From Clostridium carboxidivorans P7 (lineage in GTDB: Bacteria; Bacillota; Clostridia; Clostridiales; Clostridiaceae), in assembly GCF_001038625.1 (NCBI RefSeq), contig NZ_CP011803.1, positions 5,642,001 to 5,706,000 on the forward strand: a stretch of 64,000 nt of DNA, written 5' to 3'. A program made the translations under genes and the position numbers. The notes beneath the pieces are model-generated. The model did not search any database and was not told where the DNA came from. It saw nothing but the letters and a program-made list of their open reading frames with translations. This document shows positions 45,187-53,368 of this stretch, piece after piece (position 1 is the first letter of the stretch; every line of letters starts with the position of its first letter).

Positions 45187-46055
45187 AAAATATAGGTATT
45201 AATGTAAATACAACAAAAGACAAAAAAAGAAAAATGTTAAATTTTATATTAAAAACCATTCATAATGAGTGTGAGAATATTAATATCAATGTATATGAAG
45301 ATTGCATAGGGTTAAATGAAGAAAAAAGTTATGAATTAGATATGATTATAGTTTTAGGCGGAGATGGAACTATATTAAATACTGCAAGACACATAGCTAA
45401 ATATGATGTTCCTATTTTTGGAATTAACATAGGGCATTTAGGCTTTTTAGCTCAAGTGGAAAGTTCAAATATAAGTTATGCTATTAAGAGTCTTTTAAAA
45501 GGAGATTATGTTGTTGAAGAAAGAATGATGCTTCAATGTAGTTATGAGCAACAAGGTATAATAAAACATCATATAGGGTTGAATGATGTGGTGTTATCTA
45601 AAGGAGTTTTGGCAAGAATAGTGAAATATAAAATTTATATCGATGATAAATATTATAACACTTTTGCAGCGGATGGAATAATAATAAGTACTCCTACAGG
45701 TTCTACAGCATATTCACTATCAGCAGGAGGACCTATAATTTATCCAACCTTAGATAATTTTGTTTTGACTCCTATGTATTCACAAACTGTTGGAGCAAGA
45801 ACTATAGTTTTAGATGGAAAAAGCAATATATCTATAAATTTCCCTAAAAACGATGAAAACATATTTTTGTCTATAGACGGTCAAGAGTGGATAGAAGTGG
45901 ATAAGGCTCAATCTGTAAATGTTTGTAGTGCAAAAAATAAGTGTAAATTAGTTAAACTAAATAGCAATGATTATTTTGATACGCTAAGAAAAAAAGTCAC
46001 ATTTAGATCAAAGGGGTACGAAGGTGAAGAGTATGAAGGCGACAAGACATGCTAA
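45183..46055 (+). CDS. nadK: NAD kinase
   Basis: Phosphorylates NAD to NADP. The 290-residue protein has the VLGGDGTILNTAR motif near residue 59 and GIIISTPTGSTAYSLSAGGP near residue 163, the two catalytic signatures. It overlaps tlyA upstream and extends 23 bases into the first argR. Confidence 0.95.
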   Translation: MKNIGINVNTTKDKKRKMLNFILKTIHNECENININVYEDCIGLNEEKSYELDMIIVLGGDGTILNTARHIAKYDVPIFGINIGHLGFLAQVESSNISYAIKSLLKGDYVVEERMMLQCSYEQQGIIKHHIGLNDVVLSKGVLARIVKYKIYIDDKYYNTFAADGIIISTPTGSTAYSLSAGGPIIYPTLDNFVLTPMYSQTVGARTIVLDGKSNISINFPKNDENIFLSIDGQEWIEVDKAQSVNVCSAKNKCKLVKLNSNDYFDTLRKKVTFRSKGYEGEEYEGDKTC

Positions 46056-46485
46056 AATACTTGAAATTATAAATTCAAAGGATATTGAAACACAAGAAAA
46101 TTTAGCAGAAGAACTAAAAATCAGTGGAATGGATGTTACACAGGCCACTGTTTCAAGGGATATTAGAGAATTGAAATTAATTAAGGTTTTAGGTAATAAT
46201 GGTAATTATAAATATGCTACTAGAGTGCATACAGAAAATTTTTTATCAGATAAACTAATGAACATTTTTTCACAAACTGTAATTAGTGCTGAAAATGTGG
46301 ATAATTTCATAATAGTAAAAACTATAGGTGGTTCTGCTAATGCGGCAGCAGAAGCTATTGACTCATTAAATTTTTATGGCATAGCTGGTACTGTTGCAGG
46401 AAGTAATACTATTTTTATAGTAGCTAGAGATGTTGATAAAGCAAAAACAATAACTCAGAATATAAAAAAAATGATTTTCAAATAA
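46033..46485 (+). CDS. argR: Arginine repressor ArgR, first tandem copy
   Basis: The 150-residue protein has an N-terminal winged helix (ATVSRDIRELKLIKV near residues 38-52) and a C-terminal oligomerisation and arginine-binding domain. The canonical ligand-site GTIAGDDTI is GTVAGSNTI here: the two aspartates are serine 124 and asparagine 125, so arginine sensing may be altered. I place the start at ATG 46033, eight bases after AAGG. It overlaps the nadK 3' end by 23 bases and is about 70 percent identical by eye to the next gene. Confidence 0.9.
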   Translation: MKATRHAKILEIINSKDIETQENLAEELKISGMDVTQATVSRDIRELKLIKVLGNNGNYKYATRVHTENFLSDKLMNIFSQTVISAENVDNFIIVKTIGGSANAAAEAIDSLNFYGIAGTVAGSNTIFIVARDVDKAKTITQNIKKMIFK

Positions 46486-46537
46486 GATATAATGTACAAA
46501 AATTACATTTAGGCAAAGGAATGTGAAGGTGAAAGTT

Positions 46538-46987
46538 ATGAAGATAACGAGACATGCTAAAATACTAGAAATTATAAATTCAAAAAATATTGAAACACAG
46601 GAGGAATTAGCGGAAGAATTAATAAAGAGTGGAATGGATGTTACACAGGCTACTGTTTCAAGAGATATAAAAGAATTAAAATTGATTAAAGTTCTAGCTG
46701 ATGACGGTAATTATAAATATGCAACTATAGTACATACAGAAAGTTTTTTATCAAACAAACTTATAAATATATTTTCACAAACTGTAGTTAGTGTTGAAAA
46801 TATAGATAAATTTGTAATTATAAAAACTATGACAGGATCTGCTGCTGCTGCTGCTGAAGCTATTGATACATTAAATTTTGATGGTGTAGCTGGTACTATT
46901 GCAGGAGATAATACAATCTTTTTACTAGCTAGAGATAGTGAAAAGGCAGAGATTATAGCACAAAAAATGAAAAAAATGATTTCTTAA
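46538..46987 (+). CDS. argR: Arginine repressor ArgR, second tandem copy
   Basis: The 149-residue ArgR paralogue lies 52 bases after the first, with the same DNA-binding helix (ATVSRDIKELKLIKV) and ligand-site GTIAGDNTI that keeps the first aspartate. The leader sequences before both ATGs are also alike (GAAGGTGAA), showing a local duplication. ArgR hexamers repress arginine synthesis and often activate catabolism. recN follows after 22 bases. Confidence 0.92.
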   Translation: MKITRHAKILEIINSKNIETQEELAEELIKSGMDVTQATVSRDIKELKLIKVLADDGNYKYATIVHTESFLSNKLINIFSQTVVSVENIDKFVIIKTMTGSAAAAAEAIDTLNFDGVAGTIAGDNTIFLLARDSEKAEIIAQKMKKMIS

Positions 46988-47009
46988 AGTAGGGAGGCAT
47001 TTAGAAATT

Positions 47010-48710
47010 ATGCTTCTTCAGTTAAATATAAAAAATTTTGCATTAATAGAAAATTTAAGCATATCTTTTGATGATGGATTTAATGTACTTTCAGGTGAAA
47101 CTGGAGCAGGAAAATCTATAATTATAGATGCTATAAATTATGTTCTGGGCAGCAAGTTTAATAAAGATTTAATAAGAACTGGCGAAAATAAGACTTTTGT
47201 AGAAGCAATTTTTACATTAACAAATTGTAAAACATTAGAAATATTGAAACAAAATGATATAGATATTGATGTTAATAATTTGGTTATAATAAGTAGGGAA
47301 ACATTTCAATCAGGAAAAAGTATTACAAAGGTTAATGGTAAATCAATATTAATAAATACTTTAAAGTCAATAAGTAATACTTTGTTAGATATTCATGGAC
47401 AACATGAAAACCAAAATTTATTATCTGCAGAAAATCATATTGACTATGTGGATTCTTATGGAGAAGAAAACTTAAGAGAATTTTTATTGAATTATAGGGA
47501 AAAGTATAATAAACTTTGTGAAATTGAGAGCAAAATCAATGAACTTGCAGGCAAAGATGGAGAAAGAGATAAGCTTATAGACTTTTTGAAATATCAAATA
47601 GATGAAATAAATTCCTTAAAATTAAAAGAAAATGAAGATGTAGAGCTTGAAGAAAAATATAAAGTGCTTTCAAATGCAGAAAAAATAAATAATACGTTAA
47701 ATAATTCTTATTCTTGTCTTTATACTGGAAGTGAAGAATCAATGTCTATTTATGATAATTTAGGAATGGTTATAAAAGATCTTTCTTTAGTCCAGGAAAA
47801 CTTACCTAAAATAAATGAGATAATTGATGCTTTAAAAGATGCTTATTATAATATTGAAGGTGGTATAGAGCAGATAAGAAGTATAAAAGATGATATTTTC
47901 TATGACGAAGGGGAACTAGAATATATAAATAGTAGGATATATCAAATAAATGGAGTTAAGAAAAAGTATGGTAATAGTATAGATGATATTTTAAAGTATA
48001 GAGATAAAATAAAATCTCAATATGATGAAATGATAAATAGCAGCGAGATAATAGAAAATTTAAAGAATAAAAGAAACAATTTAATGGAAGAATTAAAGGT
48101 CTATGGAGAAAAGCTTCATAAAGAAAGATGTGAAATAGCTGAGGAATTACAATTAAGGATAAAAAGTGAATTAGATTTTGTGGGGCTTGAAAAAAGTACA
48201 TTTAAAGTAAGTGTAGAATTTCAAACAAAATTTTACTTAAATGGTATGGATAAAATTCAATTTTATATATCAACGAATCCAGGAGAACCTTTAAAGCCTC
48301 TAGAGAAGGTAGTATCAGGTGGAGAACTTTCCAGAATAATGTTGGCATTAAAAACTGTATTTGTGGATAAAGATCATATACCTTCTGTAATATTTGATGA
48401 AATAGATACTGGAATAAGCGGAAGAATTGCTCAATGTGTAGCAGAAAAAATGTATGTTATATCTAAAAATCATCAGGTTTTTTGTGTAACTCATCTTCCA
48501 CAAATTGCTTGCATGTCAGATATACATTATTGGGTATCTAAAAAAGTCAAAGATGAAAAAACTTATACTACAATTAAAAAGATGGATTATCAGGAAAAAG
48601 AATATGAAATAGCTAGAATGATAGGAGGTTCTGAAGTTACGAAATTGACTTTAGAACATGCTAAAGAGCTTATAAAAATGGCTAATTCTAGAAAAAAGTT
48701 AATTATATAA
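47010..48710 (+). CDS. recN: DNA repair protein RecN
   Basis: SMC-like ATPase acting early in double-strand break repair. The 566-residue protein has Walker A GETGAGKS near residue 29, DIHGQHENQNLLS, two coiled-coil arms (about 150-370), the ABC signature VSGGELSRIMLALK and Walker B VIFDEIDTGISG. The argR-recN pairing is a widespread Firmicute arrangement. Confidence 0.96.
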   Translation: MLLQLNIKNFALIENLSISFDDGFNVLSGETGAGKSIIIDAINYVLGSKFNKDLIRTGENKTFVEAIFTLTNCKTLEILKQNDIDIDVNNLVIISRETFQSGKSITKVNGKSILINTLKSISNTLLDIHGQHENQNLLSAENHIDYVDSYGEENLREFLLNYREKYNKLCEIESKINELAGKDGERDKLIDFLKYQIDEINSLKLKENEDVELEEKYKVLSNAEKINNTLNNSYSCLYTGSEESMSIYDNLGMVIKDLSLVQENLPKINEIIDALKDAYYNIEGGIEQIRSIKDDIFYDEGELEYINSRIYQINGVKKKYGNSIDDILKYRDKIKSQYDEMINSSEIIENLKNKRNNLMEELKVYGEKLHKERCEIAEELQLRIKSELDFVGLEKSTFKVSVEFQTKFYLNGMDKIQFYISTNPGEPLKPLEKVVSGGELSRIMLALKTVFVDKDHIPSVIFDEIDTGISGRIAQCVAEKMYVISKNHQVFCVTHLPQIACMSDIHYWVSKKVKDEKTYTTIKKMDYQEKEYEIARMIGGSEVTKLTLEHAKELIKMANSRKKLII

Positions 48711-48738
48711 AAACTGCAAAAATTTGCAGTTTTTTTTA
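48710..48738 (+). terminator. Terminator after recN
   Basis: AAAACTGCAAA pairs with TTTGCAGTTTT and runs into eight T, overlapping the recN stop codon. Confidence 0.88.
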
Positions 48739-48902
48739 TTTTGTTTAATAGTTCAATACCATACATGTGAATTATAAATTTTTACTGAAAATTTTAGTGC
48801 AAAAATAAAAAAGATGACTTTAAATGAAAGTATATAATAGCATAATAAGCTTCTCTAAAGGGAAACTTAAAATCAGATAAATTAAAGACAGGAGGCAAAA
48901 GC

Positions 48903-50111
48903 ATGGATAAAAAAATTAAAAAAATGTTATGCTGTATTTTAATTCCTATCCTGTTGTTAATGATAGTTTCTTACTATAAGGCACAAAATATACCTACTAC
49001 TATATTTATAAGAGAAGGTGAAAGTTTAAAGTCTGACAATCTAATAAAGCTAAGAGAAGCATATAAAACAGAAAATATAGATATGGAAGATAAAAAAGTA
49101 AGTGTAAATTTATTAGGAATATTGCCTGTAAAATTGGTGTCACTGAAGTCTGTAAGCAACTCCATAGTTTTATATCCTGGAGGTCAACCAGTAGGTGTAA
49201 AACTTAATACAAAAGGAGTTTTAGTGGTAGCTTTGTCTGATATAAGAACAGAAAAAGAAAAGATAGCCAGTCCAGCAGCTTTAGCTGGTATACAAATAGG
49301 AGACAATATTATCAAAATAAACAATTGTCTTGTTAAAAGTTCAGAAGATGTTCAAAAACAAATAAATGACTCAAATGGAGAAGAACTAAAAATAATAATA
49401 GATAGAAAAGGAGAAGAAATTGAAAAGAAAGTTAGACCTATTAAAAATCCAGAAGATGATAATTTAAAAATAGGCTTATGGATAAGAGATTGTACTGCTG
49501 GAGTAGGAACATTAACTTTTTATGATGAAAAAACTGGTATGTTTGCAGCATTAGGTCATCCTATAACAGATATTGATACTGGAACTATTTTAAATATAAG
49601 TTCAGGAGAAATAGTACCATCTTCAATTGTATCGGTAAAAAGGGGGTTAAAAGGAAATCCTGGTGAATTGAAAGGTATATTTGTAAATGAAGAAAAGATA
49701 TTAGGCAAAATATATAAAAATACGAAATGTGGTATTTTTGGTAAAGGTAGTAGTGAGCTAATTAATAGAAACGTTAAACCTATGAAAATTGCATTGAGAA
49801 ATGAAATAAAGGAAGGACCAGCTAAGATTTTAACAACTGTAGAGGGAGAAAAACCAAAATTTTATGATATAAGAATAGAAAAATTACTAGCACAGGATTC
49901 ACCAGGTCCTAAGAGTATGGTAATAAAGATAACAGACCCTGTCCTTTTAGAGAAAACTGGAGGCATTGTGCAAGGAATGAGTGGGAGTCCTATTATACAG
50001 GAAGGCAAAATAATAGGTGCAGTAACTCATGTGCTTATAAATAAACCAGATACTGGTTATGGTATATATATAGAATGGATGCTTAAGGATGCTAATATTT
50101 TATCAAAATAA
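48903..50111 (+). CDS. spoIVB: SpoIVB peptidase (S55)
   Basis: Forespore serine peptidase that signals across the intermembrane space to activate pro-sigma-K processing. The 402-residue protein has an N-terminal membrane segment (about 8-25), a PDZ domain (about 95-180, ASPAALAGIQIGDNI) and the S55 domain with FAALGHPITD and the catalytic GMSGSPIIQEGKIIGAVTHVL near residue 360. It is immediately upstream of spo0A, as in Bacillus. Confidence 0.95.
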   Translation: MDKKIKKMLCCILIPILLLMIVSYYKAQNIPTTIFIREGESLKSDNLIKLREAYKTENIDMEDKKVSVNLLGILPVKLVSLKSVSNSIVLYPGGQPVGVKLNTKGVLVVALSDIRTEKEKIASPAALAGIQIGDNIIKINNCLVKSSEDVQKQINDSNGEELKIIIDRKGEEIEKKVRPIKNPEDDNLKIGLWIRDCTAGVGTLTFYDEKTGMFAALGHPITDIDTGTILNISSGEIVPSSIVSVKRGLKGNPGELKGIFVNEEKILGKIYKNTKCGIFGKGSSELINRNVKPMKIALRNEIKEGPAKILTTVEGEKPKFYDIRIEKLLAQDSPGPKSMVIKITDPVLLEKTGGIVQGMSGSPIIQEGKIIGAVTHVLINKPDTGYGIYIEWMLKDANILSK

Positions 50112-50181
50112 ATAGAAATAGAAATAAATAAAAACACAAATAAATTTGAAATAATAGGAAAAAGTGTGATAGAATAAAATT

Positions 50182-50208
50182 AGATAGCATAAATTATGCT
50201 ATCTTTTA
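50182..50208 (+). terminator. Terminator between spoIVB and spo0A
   Basis: A palindromic 10-bp stem, AGATAGCATA / TATGCTATCT, with a tiny loop is followed by TTTT. It separates spoIVB from the spo0A promoter. Confidence 0.75.
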
Positions 50209-50237
50209 AATTTAAATAGAATTTTTTATTTCTAAGA

Positions 50238-50262
50238 AGGATTTAAATTAGTTTTGTCGAAT
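50238..50262 (+). promoter_or_regulatory. Sigma-H-type promoter with overlapping 0A box upstream of spo0A
   Basis: AGGATTT (50238-50244), 14 bases, GAAT (50259-50262) fit the sigma-H pattern (AGGAWWT and GAAT). TGTCGAA (50255-50261), the core 0A box, overlaps the -10. This mirrors the autoregulated sporulation promoter of spo0A in Bacillus. Confidence 0.62.
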
Positions 50263-50314
50263 TAATTAATTTGTTAAGAAATGGGAATTAAAATAATAAA
50301 GGGGAGTAAGAAAT

Positions 50315-51130
50315 ATGGAAGAATCAAAAATAAGTGTGATTATTGCGGATGATAATAAAGAGTTTTGTAATATTCTCAATGATTATCTTTTAAATCAGAG
50401 AGATATTGTAGTAACAGGCATTGCAAAAGATGGATTAGAAGCATTAAAACTTATAGAGGAAAAGCATCCGGACTTGGTAGTATTAGATATAATAATGCTA
50501 CATCTTGATGGTCTTGGAGTTTTAGAAAGACTAAGTAGTATGAATATAGACCCTATGCCAAGAATAATTGTTCTTTCAGCAGTAGGACAGGATAAAATAA
50601 CTCAAAGAGCTATAACGTTAGGTGCAGACTATTATGTAGTAAAACCATTTGATATGGATGTTTTTACTAAGAGAATAAGACAAATGTTTAATAATACCAT
50701 AAGTAATGGAGATGAACCTAAGAAAACAATTTCATTAATTGACACTACAGGAATTAAATTTACTAAAAGTGAACCTACTAACCTTGAACAGGAAATAACA
50801 AACATAATACATGAAATAGGAGTTCCAGCACATATAAAAGGATATATGTATTTAAGAGAAGCTATAACTATGGTAGTAAACAATATGGAACTTTTATCTG
50901 CAGTAACAAAAGAGCTATATCCTTCTATAGCTAAAAAATATAATACTACTGCAAGTAGAGTAGAAAGAGCAATAAGGCATGCTATAGAGGTTGCATGGGC
51001 TAGAGGACAAGTAGAAACTATAAACAAGATATTTGGCTATACTATACATAATGATAAAGGTAAGCCAACAAATAGTGAATTCATTGCAATGGTGGCTGAT
51101 AAGCTAAGATTAAAGAATAAGGTATCTTAA
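50315..51130 (+). CDS. spo0A: Sporulation master response regulator Spo0A
   Basis: The 271-residue protein has a receiver domain (acidic pocket ADDNKEF, phospho-acceptor aspartate about residue 58 in VLDIIMLHLDG, late lysine in YYVVKPFD) and the Spo0A DNA-binding domain with TASRVERAIRHAIEVAWARG near residue 212. It controls entry into sporulation and, in clostridia, solvent metabolism. A strong terminator follows at 51205-51259; the rest of the 368-base gap to the next gene shows nothing else. Confidence 0.98.
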   Translation: MEESKISVIIADDNKEFCNILNDYLLNQRDIVVTGIAKDGLEALKLIEEKHPDLVVLDIIMLHLDGLGVLERLSSMNIDPMPRIIVLSAVGQDKITQRAITLGADYYVVKPFDMDVFTKRIRQMFNNTISNGDEPKKTISLIDTTGIKFTKSEPTNLEQEITNIIHEIGVPAHIKGYMYLREAITMVVNNMELLSAVTKELYPSIAKKYNTTASRVERAIRHAIEVAWARGQVETINKIFGYTIHNDKGKPTNSEFIAMVADKLRLKNKVS

Positions 51131-51204
51131 CTAGTTGTATTAATGGCTCAATGTGTATATACGGTATACGTGTAAGCCAACTTATATTTATATAGGTGAA
51201 ATGT

Positions 51205-51259
51205 ACACCTTCTTATTGGTTGTTAAAAACAACGATTAATAAGGAGGTGTTTTTGTTTT
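51205..51259 (+). terminator. Strong terminator after spo0A
   Basis: ACACCTTCTTATT (51205-51217) pairs fully with AATAAGGAGGTGT (51238-51250) through one G-U, with an inner GTTGTT/AACAAC stem, then TTTTTGTTTT. Confidence 0.88.
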
Positions 51260-51498
51260 GTCTAAAGTTACCAAAAAATTATTTTTGATCTATCATTTTT
51301 ATTTTGTATATTGAATAAATTGTTAAATAAGTGTAACATATAAATATAAAAAGTAAATTTCACTTATAATTAGTTATTTTCTTAAGAAAGTAATAAAATT
51401 TTGTAATAGGTTGTGTAAAAGGTCTTATAAAATTAAAAATATAATATTCTAAAAAATGAATTAAGGACATAATATTTTAACAAAAGGAAGGTGATACT

Positions 51499-51669
51499 AT
51501 GAAGCTGGATTTAGATATTGAAGAAATTAAGAACATAAAGGATCTATTAATAAGTAGAATTAATGATCTAAGGGATAAATTAGCAGATGATCAGGATAAA
51601 GAAGAAGAAGTAAAGGAAATTATAAGAAATTACAAAAGGCTTGTAAAGAAGATTGAAAGTCAAATATGA
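51499..51669 (+). CDS. 56-residue charged helical protein
   Basis: The ATG at 51499 lies five bases after AAGGAAGGTG and encodes a protein ending at TGA 51667-51669. It starts MKLDLDIEEIKNIKDLL and ends YKRLVKKIESQI. The whole chain is predicted helical with heptad-like spacing and about half charged residues. It stands alone between the spo0A terminator and another hairpin, with a clear ribosome binding site, so it is very probably a real gene. I recognise no family; a role in sporulation is suggested only by location. Confidence 0.75.
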   Translation: MKLDLDIEEIKNIKDLLISRINDLRDKLADDQDKEEEVKEIIRNYKRLVKKIESQI

Positions 51670-51687
51670 AAATGAAAAGTAAAGTAG

Positions 51688-51734
51688 CACTACCCTCTAG
51701 ATAATAATGTTTTAATATTGTCTAGAGGGTAGTG
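51688..51734. terminator. Long hairpin after the small gene
   Basis: CACTACCCTCTAGA and TCTAGAGGGTAGTG form a perfect 14-bp stem with a 19-base loop. Downstream sequence is AT-rich but lacks a clean T run. Confidence 0.7.
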
Positions 51735-51870
51735 TATTATTTACAAATAAAAAGTTCAATGATATTCCTATAATTGACAAGTATATATGTAAAGTATAAA
51801 ATTAATTTAATTAAATAAAATAAGAGAAAAGTTTACACGTATTATTTATGAAATTTGGAGGTAATATAAG

Positions 51871-52392
51871 GTGCAGTTTGAAGAAAAAACTTTACTAAAT
51901 GAAAATATATATAAAGGTAAAATTATTGAAGTTAATTTGAAAACCGTTGAACTTCCTAATGGAAAAGAGGCAAAAAGGGAAATAGTAAATCATCCTGGTG
52001 GTGTGGCTATACTTGCATATAAAGACAAAGATACTATACTTTTGGTAGAGCAGTTTAGAAAACCTTTAGAAAGAAACTTATTGGAGCTGCCAGCAGGAAA
52101 AATTGAAAGAGGTGAAGAACCCAAAATTTGTGGTATAAGAGAACTTGAAGAGGAAACAGGATATAAGGCAAATAAATTTAGTTATTTAGGAAAAATAGTT
52201 ACAAGTCCTGGATTTTGTGATGAATATATATATCTATATAAGGCAGAGGATTTATATAAGGGAAACACAGGATTACAGGACGAAGATGAATTTATAAATG
52301 TAAAGGAATTAAAAATAGATATTGTAAAAGAAATGATCAAAAAAGGTGAAATAATAGATGCTAAAACTATAAGTGCTTTTATGATGGAGTAA
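51871..52392 (+). CDS. nudF: Nudix hydrolase, ADP-ribose pyrophosphatase type
   Basis: The 173-residue Nudix protein cleaves ADP-ribose-like nucleoside diphosphate sugars by family inference. The Nudix box GX5EX7REUXEEXGU is complete (GKIERGEEPKIC followed by GIRELEEETGY, near residues 78-100), preceded by LLELPA and followed by SPGFCDEYIYLY, typical of ADP-ribose pyrophosphatases. The GTG start follows TTTGGAGG. It precedes spoIIM, as nudF does in Bacillus relatives. Confidence 0.9.
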   Translation: MQFEEKTLLNENIYKGKIIEVNLKTVELPNGKEAKREIVNHPGGVAILAYKDKDTILLVEQFRKPLERNLLELPAGKIERGEEPKICGIRELEEETGYKANKFSYLGKIVTSPGFCDEYIYLYKAEDLYKGNTGLQDEDEFINVKELKIDIVKEMIKKGEIIDAKTISAFMME

Positions 52393-52397
52393 TGTAT

Positions 52398-52426
52398 GCA
52401 TATAACTCTTTTGTTTTTCATAGATA
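52398..52426 (+). promoter_or_regulatory. Sigma-E-like promoter upstream of spoIIM
   Basis: GCATATA (52398-52404), a 14-base spacer and CATAGATA (52419-52426) resemble the mother-cell sigma-E pattern (KMATATT and CATACAHT). The -10 has two mismatches. spoIIM is sigma-E dependent in Bacillus. Confidence 0.42.
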
Positions 52427-52462
52427 TTAAAAAAAGGTGATTAACAAAAGGGGGATGAAATT

Positions 52463-53113
52463 ATGTCAGAAAACAAAGTATTAGGACTTTTAAATAAGCA
52501 TGTACAAAGTAATTTTTGGCTGTATATTATAAGTCTTCTATGTATATGTACAGGGATAGTATTAGGAATGTACAGTGTAAGGTACATGGGAAGCTTTGAT
52601 AAAACAGATCTTTTAAGCTACATCAAAAATTTTAATACCGCCATTAATTCAGGAAATATAAGCTATAAATCTATATTCTCAGAAACATTAAAAAGTAATG
52701 TTCCTATCTTACTCGCAATGTGGTTTCTTGGCCTTACTATGATAGGAATTCCTATCATTTTAATTATAGATATTATAAAGGGGTTTACCATAGGATTTAC
52801 TATAAGTTTTATGGTAAATGGAATGGGAATGAAAGGGATGATGTTTTCACTTCTTGGGGTATTGCCACAAAACATAATATATATTCCATGCTTTATATTG
52901 GCTTCAGTAATTGCTATGGATTTTTCTATGGCAATATTAAAAGATAAATCTAATAGACAATGGACATCTAATATTTGGGTTATGGTTACATCGTATTCCT
53001 TATCATTTTTGCTAGTAGCTGCAGTTATGTTTATAGGTTTTCTTATGGAAACGTATTTGACTCCTAATATAGTTAAACTTATTATAGCAAGTGTTGGGAG
53101 CATTATAATATGA
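52463..53113 (+). CDS. spoIIM: Stage II sporulation protein M
   Basis: The 216-residue membrane protein of the DUF95 family has five to six membrane segments. SpoIIM joins SpoIID and SpoIIP in the peptidoglycan-degrading engulfment machine. Family stretches seen are MWFLGLTMIGIPIILIIDIIKG (near 90-111) and VLPQNIIYIPCFILAS (near 134-149). It overlaps the next small gene by four bases (ATGA). Confidence 0.92.
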   Translation: MSENKVLGLLNKHVQSNFWLYIISLLCICTGIVLGMYSVRYMGSFDKTDLLSYIKNFNTAINSGNISYKSIFSETLKSNVPILLAMWFLGLTMIGIPIILIIDIIKGFTIGFTISFMVNGMGMKGMMFSLLGVLPQNIIYIPCFILASVIAMDFSMAILKDKSNRQWTSNIWVMVTSYSLSFLLVAAVMFIGFLMETYLTPNIVKLIIASVGSIII

Positions 53114-53343
53114 ATATAGATGAGAAAATATATGATTTTATAATAACTGTACTAAAATGCTTTTTTATATTAATAGTTTTAGGATTGTTTTTACCCAAAT
53201 TATTAGATTATGTTTTTTATAATTTTATAAATAAGCCTAATGTTTATGATAATAGTATATTAGTAAATAACTTAGTTCATAGAAATATTAATATCCTCCA
53301 TAATTATATTATTGTTTTTAATAAATTTTTAGGGCTTTGGTAA
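53110..53343 (+). CDS. Small membrane protein at the YqzK position
   Basis: The 77-residue protein has one membrane segment (about 12-32) and a hydrophobic C-terminal part. It is translationally coupled to spoIIM and precedes xerD, the place of yqzK (DUF4227) in Bacillus. I rely on topology and position; the sequence itself gives no motif. The function is unknown. Confidence 0.62.
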   Translation: MNIDEKIYDFIITVLKCFFILIVLGLFLPKLLDYVFYNFINKPNVYDNSILVNNLVHRNINILHNYIIVFNKFLGLW

Positions 53344-53368
53344 ACTGTTCTAAAGGATGGGGAAAGAT

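Noticed and set aside
48831..48846. A sigma-G promoter (CATAATA) before spoIVB
   Set aside because: CATAATA is present, but no TGMATA-like -35 lies at the right distance, so I could not support it.
51258..51314. An 18-codon TTG-started frame after the GGAGG in the spo0A terminator
   Set aside because: The GGAGG is part of the 3' arm of a long terminator stem and the frame overlaps the T run; a leader peptide is unlikely.
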